A DNA stretch of 64,000 nt from CBDCFV01 sp965203835 (GTDB lineage Bacteria; Chloroflexota; Dehalococcoidia; Lucifugimonadales; UBA3495), in assembly GCA_965203835.1 (NCBI GenBank), contig OZ241919.1:2728001-2792000 (forward strand). Direction: 5' to 3'. The notes beneath the pieces were generated by a model. The model saw only the letters and a program-made list of their open reading frames with translations, was not told the DNA's origin and did no database searches. Of the stretch, positions 9,519 through 19,597 are shown in pieces (position 1 is the stretch's first letter; the number at the start of each line of letters is the position of its first letter). The position numbers were made by a program, and so were the translations under genes.

Positions 9519-10724
9519 ATGGGCAAGCTCAGCGCACTGGCAGTCAAGTCCATCAGCAAACCCGGCAGGCACGGCGATGGCGGTGGCCTCTACCTGAACA
9601 TCGCTCCTGCCGGCACCAAGTCCTGGATCCAACGAATCGTAATCGGCGGCCGCAGGCGGGACATAGGCCTGGGGGCGTATCCGGCCATAAGCTTGGCACG
9701 GGCCCGGGAGATGGCCCACGAAAATCGCGTCGCCGTGGCCGAAGGGCGGGACCCAGTCGAGGAAAAGCGGGAGGCTCGTGAAGCCGCCCTGTCTCCTTCT
9801 GCCTCCGTTCCCACATTTGAGGAAGCCGCCTCCGCAGTCATTGAACTGCGCCGCCCCACATGGAGCAACCCCAAGCACGCGAAGCAGTGGGAAAGCACCC
9901 TCAAAACCTATGCCTACCCCATAATCGGCAAAATGCCGGTGGACAAGATCACCAGACGAGACGTCCTCGCAATCCTGACTCCCATCTGGACTGACAAGCC
10001 CGAGACCGCCCGACGCCTCCGCCAGCGTATGGAAGTTATATTCGACTGGGTGGATGTCCAAGGCTGGAGGCAGGACAACCCCGCAAACAAGGCTATCCTG
10101 AGAGTGCTTCCTCCGGGCTCTAAGATCAAGGGCCACCACGACGCCCTTCCATACAGCAGGGTTCCGGAAGCCCTAGGCCGGGTCAGGGAGTCCGATGCGG
10201 ACTTGGTGACCCGGTTGGCCTTTGAGTTTCTCGTCCTGACAGCGGCTCGGTCAGGCGAGGCCCGGAAGGCCACCTGGTCGGAGATAGATATGGACTCGGC
10301 CAAGTGGACCGTTCCGGCGGAACGGATGAAGGCTCACCGGGAACACAAAGTGCCCCTGTCCGGCCGGTGCCTCGAAATTTTGGACGAAGCCAGGAAGTTG
10401 AATGGGCGGGGCGGGGATCTCATATTCCCGGCATGGAGCGGCAAGCCCCTCTCCGACATGACCTTCACAGAGCTATTGCGCCGGGAGGAGATACCCGCAG
10501 TGCCCCACGGGTTCCGGAGCAGCTTCAAGGACTGGTGCCTGGAGGATAGCGATATTGGTGATCGGGATCTCCTGAGCGAGCTAGCCCTGGCCCACGATAT
10601 CGGAAACGATACTAAGAAGGCCTACGCCCGGACGAACCTCTTTGAAGCACGCAGGCCGTTGATGGAAGCGTGGGCCGAGTTTTGCCAGCCTGTCGAGGAG
10701 TTCATCGTCGGTGCCGGTGAGTAG
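9519..10724 (+). CDS. int: Tyrosine-type site-specific recombinase (phage/island integrase)
   Basis: 401 residues from the ATG at 9519, chosen because AAAGGAGGGA lies just upstream; an earlier in-frame start at 9483 has no such site. The amino end is a DUF4102/Arm-DNA-binding domain (GDGGGLYLNIAPAGTKSW), followed by a SAM-like core-binding domain and the catalytic domain. The catalytic set is visible: Arg in TAARSGEARK, a His/Lys strand KAHREHKVPLSG, HGFRSSFKDW, and ALAHDIGNDTKKAYAR with the nucleophilic Tyr. The third motif has ALAHDIG rather than the usual LGH. It cuts and joins attP/attB via a 3'-phosphotyrosine link. Position 156 bases after tRNA-Ser makes that tRNA the likely attB. The following 298 bases show no convincing gene. 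Confidence 0.95.
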   Translation: MGKLSALAVKSISKPGRHGDGGGLYLNIAPAGTKSWIQRIVIGGRRRDIGLGAYPAISLARAREMAHENRVAVAEGRDPVEEKREAREAALSPSASVPTFEEAASAVIELRRPTWSNPKHAKQWESTLKTYAYPIIGKMPVDKITRRDVLAILTPIWTDKPETARRLRQRMEVIFDWVDVQGWRQDNPANKAILRVLPPGSKIKGHHDALPYSRVPEALGRVRESDADLVTRLAFEFLVLTAARSGEARKATWSEIDMDSAKWTVPAERMKAHREHKVPLSGRCLEILDEARKLNGRGGDLIFPAWSGKPLSDMTFTELLRREEIPAVPHGFRSSFKDWCLEDSDIGDRDLLSELALAHDIGNDTKKAYARTNLFEARRPLMEAWAEFCQPVEEFIVGAGE

Positions 10725-11022
10725 TGAGCGGCCTGCGGGCTGGTGATATGTGGATCGGGTCGGGTTTGTGCAATTTTGCGCATCACGTTCCCACGGGGTA
10801 TTAGTCTGGGCGAACGGCCCGGGACAAGCGAGGTGCGCCGATTGCATATAGGGCATACTCAATGGTCAGATGTGACCGGAGGCCCGAATGGAACCCATGC
10901 TAGCCTGTTCCCGGCACGTGAGAGTGGGCCTAAGTGTACCGTATTGCGAACTTTTCGGTGGGAGGTGGCTCTGCAGCGGTGTGTAATACGAACGCTGAAC
11001 AGATTGTTCAACCATTCTACCG

Positions 11023-11583
11023 TCATCCAACAACGCGTGTTTCTAATCGTCGTTGCCCAAAAGTCCACTGCCGCCCTTCAAGCGATGCGACCGCGTTGAT
11101 TTCGAGCCAACCTCCCACTATTTCGATTCCAAAGGGGCCCTGATCCCTTTCAAGAAGCTGCTTTTCTCCTAGCCAGCCGAACACCATGGCAAGACCTGCT
11201 TTGCGCAAAGTACGCCTCAGCCAGTCCTCGCGCACGAGAAGTACACTGTGGTCCTTGCTCTCGACGAACTGGGCTACAGTCGTCCCTGCTAGGTCTCGCC
11301 ACTCTCGCGTACCTGGCAACCAGGTAAGAGTTCCGGCTTCAAATATGATAGGCGCTGGGTACCAAGCCCGCACCACGTCGTCTATTGAACAATCTAGGAT
11401 GTTCCCTTCCCAGATGTACTCCTCCCAGGCAGGCGAGGCTTCCAGGTCTGTAGGCTCTTCGTCCCAACGATTCTGAACAGGTCTCCAGATGTATTCCGGG
11501 TCATCGCGCGAAATTGCCCACGGTAATTCGCCTAGGTAAGCAGCATCGGTTTGTCTGATGCCTTCGGGCATCCATCGGTTCAT
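11023..11583 (-). pseudogene. 3' fragment of the IS5-interrupted Avs/STAND-like NTPase
   Basis: 186 residues beginning MNRWMPEG. This is the carboxy end of the large NTPase gene at 12487-16147, separated from it by the IS at 11640-12484. Removing the IS together with one TA copy joins ...FWSLVYSWLVRPTQRDSVV in one open frame through to the stop at 11023. The piece has no start or ribosome-binding site suited to independent expression. Its sequence (WxPG..W, LLVREDWLRRTL, LVFGWLGEK-like) gives no known catalytic motif. Confidence 0.8.
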
Positions 11584-11639
11584 AAAGGTACGCTGTTCGA
11601 GGTAGGCAACTACCGAGTCGCGTTGCGTTGGTCGAACTA

Positions 11640-12484
11640 CGGGGTGTCGTCAAAACAATGAGAGGGTGGTAAATTGCTGGAAATGAGGGAGAGTGTGGGA
11701 GGTGGGTAGTATGGCAGCAGCACACCGGCGCCACGATATGACCGATGAGGTTTGGGAGCGGCTGAGGCCGCACCTGCCCGTGGGAGAGGGCAAGAGAGGC
11801 CGACCATCCCGTGACAGCCGGGGGTTTATCGACGCCGTCTGCTGGAAACTGCGCACCGGCGCTCCCTGGCGGGATTTGCCCCCGGACTACGGGGACTGGA
11901 AGAACACCCATCGCCGTTTCTGCCGCTGGCGGGACCGGGGCGTGTGGGCCAGGCTGCTGGAGGAAGTGATGGATGACCCCGATTTCGAGTGGTTGATGAT
12001 AGACGCCAGCTATATCAAAGCCCATCCCCACAGTGCCGGGGCCCGTGGCGGGAGCCAGGCCATAGCCCGCACAAAAGGGGGCTGAACAGCAAGCTGCACT
12101 TGGCTGTGGACTCCCACGGAATGCCGGTAAGGCTGGCGGTGACCGGAGGCACGGCGGCCGACTGTTCCCAGGCGTTGCCCCTGATTGAAGGCATTGAGGC
12201 AGAGTGGTTGCTGGCGGATAAAGCCTATGACACCAACGAAATCATAGCCGCGGCCGCGGAGTTGGGAATGGAGGCGGTGATACCACCCAAGAGCAACCGG
12301 AAGGAAAAGCGGGACTATGATCGGGCGCTGTACAAGTTGAGGCACTTGGTGGAGAACGGGTTTTTGGAGTTCAAGCAGTGGCGCGGGATAGCGACCCGCT
12401 ATGCCAAGAGGGTGGCGTCATATCTGGCCGCCTGCCAACTCCGGGCAGTGATGATCTGGAGCAAACTATTTTGACGACACCCCA
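11640..12484 (+). mobile_element. IS5-family (IS427/ISL2-like) insertion sequence, copy 1
   Basis: 845 bp bounded by inverted ends GGGGTGTCGTCAAAA (left) and its complement (right). It is flanked by TA on both sides within an ancestral CTAG (CTA/TAG flanks), as expected for a 2-bp duplication. A second copy of identical length lies at 59105-59949 in the same orientation. It interrupts the NTPase gene. Confidence 0.92.
11711..12474 (+). CDS. IS5-family DDE transposase, two overlapping frames (programmed -1 frameshift)
   Basis: Frame A (ATG 11711, GGAGG 8 bases upstream) carries the DUF4096-like amino domain RHDMTDEVWERLRPHLP and the first catalytic Asp in WLMIDASYIKAH, and stops near 12085. 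Frame B overlaps it in the -1 frame and supplies GLNSKLHLAVDSHG, LLADKAYDTNEI (second Asp), PPKSNRKEKRDYD and the final Glu helix RHLVENGFLEFKQW, ending at 12474. The overlap contains A-AAA-GGG at 12073-12079, a plausible slippery site; fusion by -1 slippage gives the usual ~254-residue transposase. Both frames are open in both copies, so the element may be active. Confidence 0.9.
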
Positions 12485-12486
12485 TA

Positions 12487-15400
12487 GCCAACTGTAAACG
12501 AGACTCCAAAACTCTCGGCGTCGCGAATGTCTCATCCGTGAGGAAGCCAATTCGTTTGCCCAACTGTACCATGCGTGGAGAACTACCCACTTGTTCCCAT
12601 CGTTATCTTTACGTCTCACCAGCTTTTTGAATTCAGGGATGTCGTGGCTTTCCGTTCCCCAGCCGTCACCGGCTGGGGGGTCATCTTGACGATAACTGGG
12701 CCCATCCGGAGCCCACCATGGATTGCCGTCAGCGGCAAATGTTGCACCCACTTCCACCTCATCGTCCGCATTCCGGGCCCGAAGCGGAGGAGGCAACGTT
12801 GGGTCAATGTCTCTACTCAGCAGCTGCCACGGACCTTCATAGGCTATTCGCTCACCACTGTATGTTGGCATTACGTGAAAGTTGTCGGAAATTCTAGCGA
12901 TTAGTTCATGAAACGCAATCCACTGATATTTCTTCCCAAATCGCTCCGGCTTATGTTCCGTCCGGCTTCCGATCCAATAGTTCACTCGGTAATCAAACTC
13001 AGCAAAACGCTCCGGGGTCCAGCCGAGTGAAATTACGCGCTGAAAAACCCACCGTTGAGCCCATGTCGCGGAAAACATTGTCCGCTGCTCTTCAGACGGT
13101 GGAGCCGAGTCCAGTCGGTATGGAGTGAAATGGTGCATTGCGGATTCAATGACGTAACGGCCGAAGTCCCCCATTGCAAATACCGACATCATCAAGTCCC
13201 CGTAGGGCCATTTCACCTGCTGCGAGTCTTGGGAGCGAACGTCATAGTCCTGCCTGATTTGTTCCTCAGTAGGCGGTTCTGATGGTGCAGCGGATGAGTA
13301 CGGCGGCTTCAACTCAGAATACACCTGTTCATCAACCCAGCCGTTATGAAAGCACCACTCGTAGACGCCGCGAACGGCATCCCGAGTGATGAAGTTAGGC
13401 GGTTGGTCGTCGGTGAAAACAACTCGTTTCAGTTCCTCGGCAGCATGGACGACGGCCTGGGGTTCGGCTATGCCGTCGCAAAGCACGGCACCATGGCAGG
13501 CAACTGCCAGCCGTTCGATCACGTATGGGTCGTTCACCCCGGCAAATCTTGGAATGAAGGTTGGCAGCACTGATAGATGCACCGAGAGGAGTTGAGACAG
13601 AGCTTTGGTGGCGTGGTCGCGCAACATCCGGTTCGGTGACGTGAATGTCCAAGCCAGTGTGATCGCGGCGAGTTCCACGACATCGCTGGGGCAATCCGGG
13701 CGCTGGCTCCGCGACGCCCACCTTATCAGCCGGTCCAGCGGTCCACCGTCGTCGAGGGTGTAGTAGGTGGGCAAGCTCCATGCTACGTCACGGTCGGGCA
13801 TTGGCATCTCTTTTAGGGTTTCGTGTAGCGTGTACGCGTTCAGTAGGTGCCCAGGCTGTGTAGCCACCGTCAGCCAGGTTTCCAGCACTAAATCGCGTAA
13901 GCCCGGTCTTCGGCGCTGCGCTTCTGCCAGGAGTTCGCGGGTTCGATCAGTCACCGCTGAGGGACGCCGCAACGCAACGCTCGTTACGAGGGCAGAATCC
14001 CAGACACTCCGGTTGTAACCGTCGAGGTCCCATTGAGCGGCGTCCTGCAGCTCCATCCCGAACCGTTCAGGCACTAAGACTGCCAGTGCTTCGATCCAGT
14101 TAGGAGGAGCTTCTTGGATAGTTTGGTGAAGGGGTTCGCCGGGAGATAGGGCTTGCCGGAGAGAGTCTTTGTCACCATCGAACGGGTCCAACAAGATGGA
14201 GACTACTTGGTAGTCTGCAAATTGCTGGTAAGTGAAGCGGACTACCTGCTTGGCTTCTTTGGCTTCAAAATCCCAAGCCACGTCCCTGCTGAGTACATCC
14301 TCGCTTAGCAGTTGCCCGAACAGTGTGTCCGGCCACTGTTGAGTGCCATTCCTGAATTTGTCGATCAACTCGGAAGCGGACTCGTATGGCAAGGTGTCGC
14401 TGTTAACCTCAACCAGTGCTTTGCTGAAGCCGCCAATAGCAGCCGGCACTGGGCGCAGCGTCGGGTCCATTCGTAGATGCTGGACAATTCTTTGCTCCTT
14501 CCCGTCCAAGTACCTACGGAAGGTTTCGCTGAGATGCGCTCCCCCCACTGGCGGCGCAGTCAGGCCCATACTTTCTAGGCTTTCGCAATAGAGAATGAGG
14601 AAGAGCGGGTTTGTGAACTCCGGAGTGAGCAAAGGTATCCTGGGCTGCTCCAATCCGAAGAAGTCAAAGATGCGCTCGGTCGCCTCCAACTCGCGCCCAT
14701 CGAAACCCCGGTGATCCACCTCGGTCACGTCGCCCAATCCGTCTGATGGCAATACCATTGGTAGGAAAGCGGACCTGACCGATACCGCCACAGAGATCCA
14801 TGGGTTTCGAGACACCTCTGCGAGTAGCCGTGGCAACTCGGTCCGCCAACCCGCCGGGTCATTAGCCTCGTTCAGTGCGTCCAGTAACAGCAAGAAGGGA
14901 GCATTGGATGCTTCCGCCGCGGCCTGCATGGCCGAGATCATCTCCTCGGAGCCTACATGGACCAGTCCCAATTGTTCGGCGATCTCAGACCAGACGTTGC
15001 GCCCGGAGAGACTGCCACCGAGGATGACGACCGCTGGCTGCCCAGCTTTGATAGCGCGGAAGCCCACGTCGCAAAATAAGTGGGTTTTTCCTTGCCCTGC
15101 GGAACCTTTCAGCAGCAACGCCCCGTTGGCTGCCGCCTTTGAGGCGTCATTCTGTAGCAGATTTTCAACTTGATCCAGAGTGTACTCCAAGGTTCTCAGG
15201 TCATGACCCAGTGAGAGAGTGCGCTGCTCCGTATTCCGGTGAGCTGCCGTAAGTGTTCTCTGTCCCTGTCGTGGAGTTGGAGGCCTGCCGTCTTGGATGA
15301 TTTTCAGGCATTCGCGAGTAACGGCGAGGAGCGCGGCCCTATCCAGCCGTTCTGGTAAAGCGGTCCTAGCCGGCATGGCGTGCTGCCATTCAGCGAGTTT

Positions 15401-16147
15401 CTTTTTGAGGTTACTCAGCTCCTTTGTTACACCGAGGCCCTTGTAGCGGGACACCTGTACTCTGTCCGCCGCTTCGATTACTGCATCACGAGCACCGCAG
15501 AATCTCCGCCAGTAGTTTTCGGACAGGGACAAACCTTCCAAGGCAAACGCCACGGGCACGTCAACGTGCAACTCCGGTCTGTACCGCTTTCTCACCGTTT
15601 CGCGTACGATGGACATACGTTGGGCGCACCATTCCGGTGAGAATACCTCTTTGTCCCAGAAGAACCTCGTTATCCCCCGCTGCCCCGGGTGGCGGACGAG
15701 GCGTTGCAATAGGTCGCCTTCTGACCAAAGTTCAACACGAACCCGGTCAGCGCCAGGAATGCGCTTTCGCCACGACTTCTTCCTGTCCTCGAATCTCTGG
15801 CGGGCTGATTTGCGCTTGCCGGATGCGGTCGAATCCGGCAAGTCGAATGGTATGCAGAATGTTAACCTTCGGCAATTCGGTCGTTTTTCGACCACAGTCT
15901 TCAGCGACTTTTCCATCCCATTGAGGAGACTGTCGATGTCGAACGAAAACTTGACCTGCCATCCCCACTGGCTTCCGTTGCGGAACGTTACGTACCACTC
16001 CAAGCCGGCGTCAGGATTGCCTGTTTTGACCAACTCAGCGCCTTTCGGCGTGGGGTCGCGCAACTGGTAACACAGCTCCTCAAATGCTTGGTGCTGGGAG
16101 CCGCGCCATGGACGAATGTTCTTGAAGTCCAGATTTGGAGTTGTCAT
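12487..16147 (-). pseudogene. Avs/STAND-like defence NTPase with N-terminal nuclease-like domain, interrupted by IS5
   Basis: The large minus-strand frame starts at 16147; the native sequence ends at the IS boundary near 12485 and then runs ~40 codons into the IS to 12371. Residues ~40-70 (DAGLEWYVTFRNGS, WGWQVKF) look like a PD-(D/E)XK nuclease core with a QxK lysine. A P-loop follows at about residue 350 (GSAGQGKTHLF), Walker B LLLLDALNE at ~421, and a long helical carboxy half that could be the sensor. This order (nuclease, NTPase, repeats) is that of Avs/AVAST-type phage-protein sensors. Excision of the IS restores a 1425-residue ORF (11023-16147). The family is inferred from layout; a different STAND ATPase is possible. 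Confidence 0.7.
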
Positions 16148-16539
16148 GTCCGAACCTGTCGATTGGGTTATTTTCCGCGGGGAATCCGTGAGAGTACGAC
16201 GTATTTAGGCGTCGTCCCCGCCACTCTCATATTACCTTTGTTTTCGCCGTCGCACATAACTTTGGCGTTACTGGAATGGCCGCCATCAGCAAAGGCCGGT
16301 GTCTGGTGCTCAATGATTTCGAGGTGCCCTATCTTTCTACGCCGTTTCCCAACTGGCATTTGCAAGGCGGCGTTTGTGTCCTTCGGAATCGGCGTAGAGT
16401 GTGATTCTTCCGCAACCAGATTCCAAGTAAGGACTGTCGTGACAATGAATCCTATCGCTCTGAAAACAACGGTTAACGCTTCAAGAGTTTGAGAGCATTC
16501 AACTTCCGGCAGACAATAACCTTGTCCGGAGTGCTCCCA
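16148..16539. other. 392-base intergenic stretch, possible small membrane-protein frame
   Basis: No firm gene. On the minus strand an open frame ending at 16168 reads through a hydrophobic segment (RAIGFIVTTVLTWNLVAEE) into a polar tail, but I find no ATG/GTG/TTG before the hydrophobic part. It may be a decayed small exported protein. Confidence 0.3.
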
Positions 16540-17130
16540 CTAACGCTCAGTATCGTTGGCATCGTATGCAACGCATAGGTCTAAAGGCATCGCGTCGGGC
16601 CGAACACCCTGGCTTCCCATATCCATCAGGTTCTTGTTGGCAGGGATGTCTAGGGTGAGCAGAGGCTTGCCAGCGGCAGCGACCTCACGGGCGAGGGCCT
16701 CGGTCTTACTTCCAGGTGCAGCGTGGGTAATGAATACCTGGTGAGCAAGTTCCGCCACCAAGTCGTTGCGCCGCTCCGCAGTTTCTGCCGTTGGGCGCCG
16801 TTGGTGGGATGGGAATGGGGACAGAACCAGTAGCCGTCCCTGTTTCAGTGCGGACCGCCATTCGGCGGGCATTCGCATGTTCTCAATACTCCTAGCCGGG
16901 CAGATGACCACGGGCTGGCTGCCACGGAGCAACAGGCGCAGGCATTCCTTCTCCATCGGCGTGTGGAATCCGCTGATTACCGGCATTCCGGCATCACGCA
17001 TGGAACGGGCCAGGTCGTAGGTTTTAAGGATGAGGTCCCCAGGGCACTGGGTCGAACAGAAGAGGGCGGTCAATGGCTCTTCAAGCAGCTGAAGGTTGCC
17101 CTTTGACTTGTACTCCGGGAGGACTTCCAT
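16540..17130 (-). CDS. DprA/SMF-like SLOG-superfamily protein
   Basis: 196 residues from the ATG at 17130, preferred over 17148 because GGGGAGA lies 8 bases upstream of it. The Rossmann-like pattern of DprA/SMF is visible: DLARSMRDAGMPVISGF (motif where DprA has ...VVSGLARG), QPVVICPARS, a RRNDLVAELAHQVFI block (compare RRNRIIAGLSD) and a KTEALAREVAAAGKPLLTLD ending. It lacks the C-terminal winged helix of true DprA. Last gene of the CD-NTase operon, 27 bases after the STALD/SLOG gene. In conflict systems such SLOG domains bind nucleotides or nucleotide-derived signals, so here it is more likely a sensor/effector than a transformation protein. Confidence 0.65.
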   Translation of the reverse strand: MEVLPEYKSKGNLQLLEEPLTALFCSTQCPGDLILKTYDLARSMRDAGMPVISGFHTPMEKECLRLLLRGSQPVVICPARSIENMRMPAEWRSALKQGRLLVLSPFPSHQRRPTAETAERRNDLVAELAHQVFITHAAPGSKTEALAREVAAAGKPLLTLDIPANKNLMDMGSQGVRPDAMPLDLCVAYDANDTER

Positions 17131-17157
17131 GCGCTGTGTTCTCCCCATAATTGGTTG

Positions 17158-18000
17158 TTACGAGAAGGGTAACAGGCCCCTCGCCCATTCCATAATCTTG
17201 ATTGCGGACGCGATAACGGGGAGCGCCTTCATAGCCTGCCACGCAGTGGCCAATCGGCGCTTGACGTTCATCGGCTGGGCCGATAGTGCAGTGATGTCGA
17301 GCTCACTGGCAAGCATTTCGGCTGACACCCGCGCCACGGACTCCGGATCGTTAATTTCCCGGTCCAGAGAGAGCAGCCCAAATCTATTCTTCACGTCCTG
17401 ATGCGTGTTCGGGAGGAAACGTCCAGGGTCCGACACCATTTCCCTGTGAAAAACCACGGCGCCATCGCCATCCTGGACTATGGAGCCAAGTTGCAGGTCC
17501 AAGGGCAACACGGGCTTGCCTTGGGCAACCATCTCTGTTCCAGCGGAATAAGTGCCCTTGCCGCCACCGATGGCGAGCATCGCGTCGGCCTTTTCGATCA
17601 TCACCTTCCGGTACTCGCCGCCGGTGAACACCTCTCGCCGGATAGGACAAAGTTCTACGACGTTTCTTTGCTGAAGGTTCCTCAGCAGGCGCAGGTTGGT
17701 GGGACCAATTTTGGACTCCGGCGCCGCGTCGGACATGACGATCCTGGCGTAGGGCCGTGGAGCTTCGGTTGTGGTTTCGGCATAGGCCTCGACCTCGCGT
17801 AGCGCCAGCCAGTCAAAGACATGGGGCACGCCATGTTCGTCCTTGGTGGACTCCTCATCCCCCGCGAGTACCACGACGCCTCCGCCCTGTCTCAACACTT
17901 CCCCGGTAAAGCTCTTGACGAACTGGGAGGCGATGAGCAACTTGTCAGCAGGACAGGAAGGGCTCGCGCTACCCGATAGCAGTATGAACCTATCGCGCAT
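17158..18000 (-). CDS. SLOG (STALD/LOG-like) domain protein, candidate nucleotide-signal effector
   Basis: 280 residues from the ATG at 18000 (GAGGAA nine bases upstream). The Rossmannoid core has LLSGSASPSC at the first strand, GGGVVVLAGDEEST, and the diagnostic loop MIEKADAMLAIGGGKGTYSAGTEM followed by GKPVLPLDL, as in LOG/SMF-DprA (SLOG) domains. The last ~35 residues (LATAWQAMKALPVIASAIKIMEW) are a hydrophobic/amphipathic helix that might touch membrane or oligomerise. It lies 13 bases downstream of the CD-NTase gene. SMODS nucleotidyltransferases paired with SLOG proteins are a predicted nucleotide-centred immunity arrangement, so binding of the cyclase product is the working hypothesis; no separate effector nuclease or TM domain is evident. 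Confidence 0.65.
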   Translation of the reverse strand: MRDRFILLSGSASPSCPADKLLIASQFVKSFTGEVLRQGGGVVVLAGDEESTKDEHGVPHVFDWLALREVEAYAETTTEAPRPYARIVMSDAAPESKIGPTNLRLLRNLQQRNVVELCPIRREVFTGGEYRKVMIEKADAMLAIGGGKGTYSAGTEMVAQGKPVLPLDLQLGSIVQDGDGAVVFHREMVSDPGRFLPNTHQDVKNRFGLLSLDREINDPESVARVSAEMLASELDITALSAQPMNVKRRLATAWQAMKALPVIASAIKIMEWARGLLPFS

Positions 18001-18013
18001 CTGGTTGGCTTCC

Positions 18014-18868
18014 TCAGTTCCCTCCGCAGAACAGGGCGTTGAACTTTGCCCTGGTCGTGCAGGAGATGACCTTACACCGCATCTGCCCAAAGTAGGTTGA
18101 GGCGCGGTTACGAGGTTTGGAGTTTGCCGGCCCTAGGTACTCGTCCACGTATCCGGATTGCCCCGTCGTATCGGCGATTGGGTTCCTCACGGCCGTCATT
18201 GAATGGGTGAGGAAGTGACTGAGCATGGTCTTGGGGTCTTGGGGACCCCGATAGCCCCTGAATGCGCCTATTGCTAGAGACTCCAGGTGATACCCGCTAA
18301 ACTTCCTGCTTGGACGGCCAATGTGGCAATTTGCCATGGCCTTCGCCAGCTTGATTACTTGTACGACTCTGCCATTATTGGCGTCGTTGACTTCGGCGAG
18401 CCTGCGGGCAAAGTTTTCCGGTTGGACCACGTTGCTCCATGTGGTGCTTCCTGGCTCAGCAATCCGCACGCCGCCACTGTTCGTCCGTATGGCAGGTAGC
18501 ACTTGGATTTCGATACCACTGGCATAACCGACTGTCACTGCCAGGTTGCCTGCCCTTACGGGATTATTAGGCAGTCGCGCTTGAATGCTTTGTCGTACCT
18601 GCTGTATCACCCTTGCCGGGGATTGATTCACGAGTGAAGACTGGTTCACTATCAGAAGAACATCGACGTCGCTAAGACCGGTTACGTAAGTGCCTCGTTG
18701 AACGGAACCGCCGTACATGGTCTGTACTATGTGCCCTTCATTTCGGATTATGTTGCACAGGCTTTCGAGATGTCGCGTCACTGCCTGCTGATTCCTGCGG
18801 GTGTACCTTGCAAGCAATTCCTCGCAGTAGCGGTTGAAGTTGACCAGTTCGCTTGGCGACAGCCTCAT
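18014..18868 (-). CDS. CD-NTase (cGAS/DncV-like, SMODS) nucleotidyltransferase, CBASS-type
   Basis: 284 residues from ATG 18868, which overlaps the upstream stop as ATGA; a start at 18877 is also possible. The nucleotidyltransferase signature is clear: GGS at 53-55, then SDVDVLL with Asp67 and Asp69, and a third acidic position Glu120 in GIEIQVLPA, where Asp is more usual. The carboxy half is the OAS-like helical domain (KLAKAMANCHIG..., SGYHLESLAIGAF). These enzymes make cyclic or linear oligonucleotides when phage is sensed, and the products activate effectors. Neighbours on the same transcript are two SLOG-domain proteins downstream and PIN/antitoxin-like genes upstream; no Cap2/Cap3 genes are seen. 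Confidence 0.85.
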   Translation of the reverse strand: MRLSPSELVNFNRYCEELLARYTRRNQQAVTRHLESLCNIIRNEGHIVQTMYGGSVQRGTYVTGLSDVDVLLIVNQSSLVNQSPARVIQQVRQSIQARLPNNPVRAGNLAVTVGYASGIEIQVLPAIRTNSGGVRIAEPGSTTWSNVVQPENFARRLAEVNDANNGRVVQVIKLAKAMANCHIGRPSRKFSGYHLESLAIGAFRGYRGPQDPKTMLSHFLTHSMTAVRNPIADTTGQSGYVDEYLGPANSKPRNRASTYFGQMRCKVISCTTRAKFNALFCGGN

Positions 18869-19107
18869 CGGTCCCACGACGAGCGCTCTTCCTTGATGTA
18901 GTCGTCCACTTCCTTCGCCGTTTTGAAGAGTAGCTGGCCTGGAGCTTCGGCAAGAATGTCGACAGCGGATCGCCCTGGCGCCGCGGGGCCGCGTTCCTGT
19001 CGCTTCATACTTTGAAGGTATGCAGCGATCTTCCGAACATCGTTGCCATGTTCCCGCGCAATGCTGTCCTTAATTCTCCACAGTTCCTCGATGATTTCGT
19101 CAGGCAT
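18865..19107 (-). CDS. Small antitoxin-like protein paired with the PIN toxin
   Basis: 80 residues, MPDEIIEELWRIKDSIAREHGNDVRKIAAYL at the start (read as two overlapping halves). The amino end resembles the small proteins that follow VapC-like genes of this type (MxxPIxEEVRxIRxxxAxxxxxDLxA). It overlaps the PIN gene by 8 bases and the CD-NTase gene by 4, so translation is coupled in both directions. The middle AVDILAEAPGQLLFKTAKEVDDYIKEER could be the toxin-binding tail. Inferred antitoxin; no DNA-binding motif seen. Confidence 0.55.
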   Translation of the reverse strand: MPDEIIEELWRIKDSIAREHGNDVRKIAAYLQSMKRQERGPAAPGRSAVDILAEAPGQLLFKTAKEVDDYIKEERSSWDR

Positions 19108-19597
19108 ATTCAGGACCTCCTGTCAGTTCGCTTGGGGTGCAAATCTCAGGACTCTTGTAGCCTTGTTGCTCACAGACTTCACGGATACGAGGCCTAGCCT
19201 CAGCGTTGGCAAGGTGGCGGAAATTCCAGGTCAATAGATAATCGATGCCATACACAGCCGAAGCGGCTATATGAATGGCATCACTCTGGGCGTTTGCCGG
19301 CAGCGCTCGCCCGCGTATGAGCGCGTCGGACAATACAATAACGGCTTCCGTAATTGGCAGCATGGCAATTCCGTCCAATGCTTCGAGTCGCCGCGCGGCC
19401 GCCTCTTGGTGGCCCCTTCCAGCCTCCTCGATTGTGAGAGCGGAGGTGCAGAGTACAAACCGGGTTCTGTGGATGTCCCACCATTCAGCCGTGGCGGTTT
19501 GCCACGCAGCAGCCAACAGGTTGTTAGTGGCCCTGGCCGTCAGATAAGACACCACCGAGGTCTCGACGTAGACTGTCCTGGCATTTTCACTTGTCAT
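19100..19597 (-). CDS. vapC: PIN-domain (VapC-like) ribonuclease toxin
   Basis: 165 residues. PIN features: VYVETSVVSYLTAR at the amino end (acid at the first site is Glu12 rather than Asp), LTIEEAGRG (second acid), ANAQSDAIHIAAS (third acid) and DYLLTWNFRHLANA near the carboxy end. This spacing fits the VapC subfamily whose antitoxin is encoded downstream. Predicted Mg-dependent RNase. Its ATG overlaps the preceding 35-residue ORF by 11 bases, and its end overlaps the antitoxin-like gene by 8. Confidence 0.8.
   Translation of the reverse strand: MTSENARTVYVETSVVSYLTARATNNLLAAAWQTATAEWWDIHRTRFVLCTSALTIEEAGRGHQEAAARRLEALDGIAMLPITEAVIVLSDALIRGRALPANAQSDAIHIAASAVYGIDYLLTWNFRHLANAEARPRIREVCEQQGYKSPEICTPSELTGGPEYA

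Noticed and set aside
12371..12484. Carboxy extension of the NTPase frame inside the IS
   Set aside because: The last ~40 codons are IS5 end sequence, not native; the true end is at 11023.
16088..16492. 134-residue plus-strand frame
   Set aside because: Spans the start of the NTPase gene in antisense and shows no start signal or domain.
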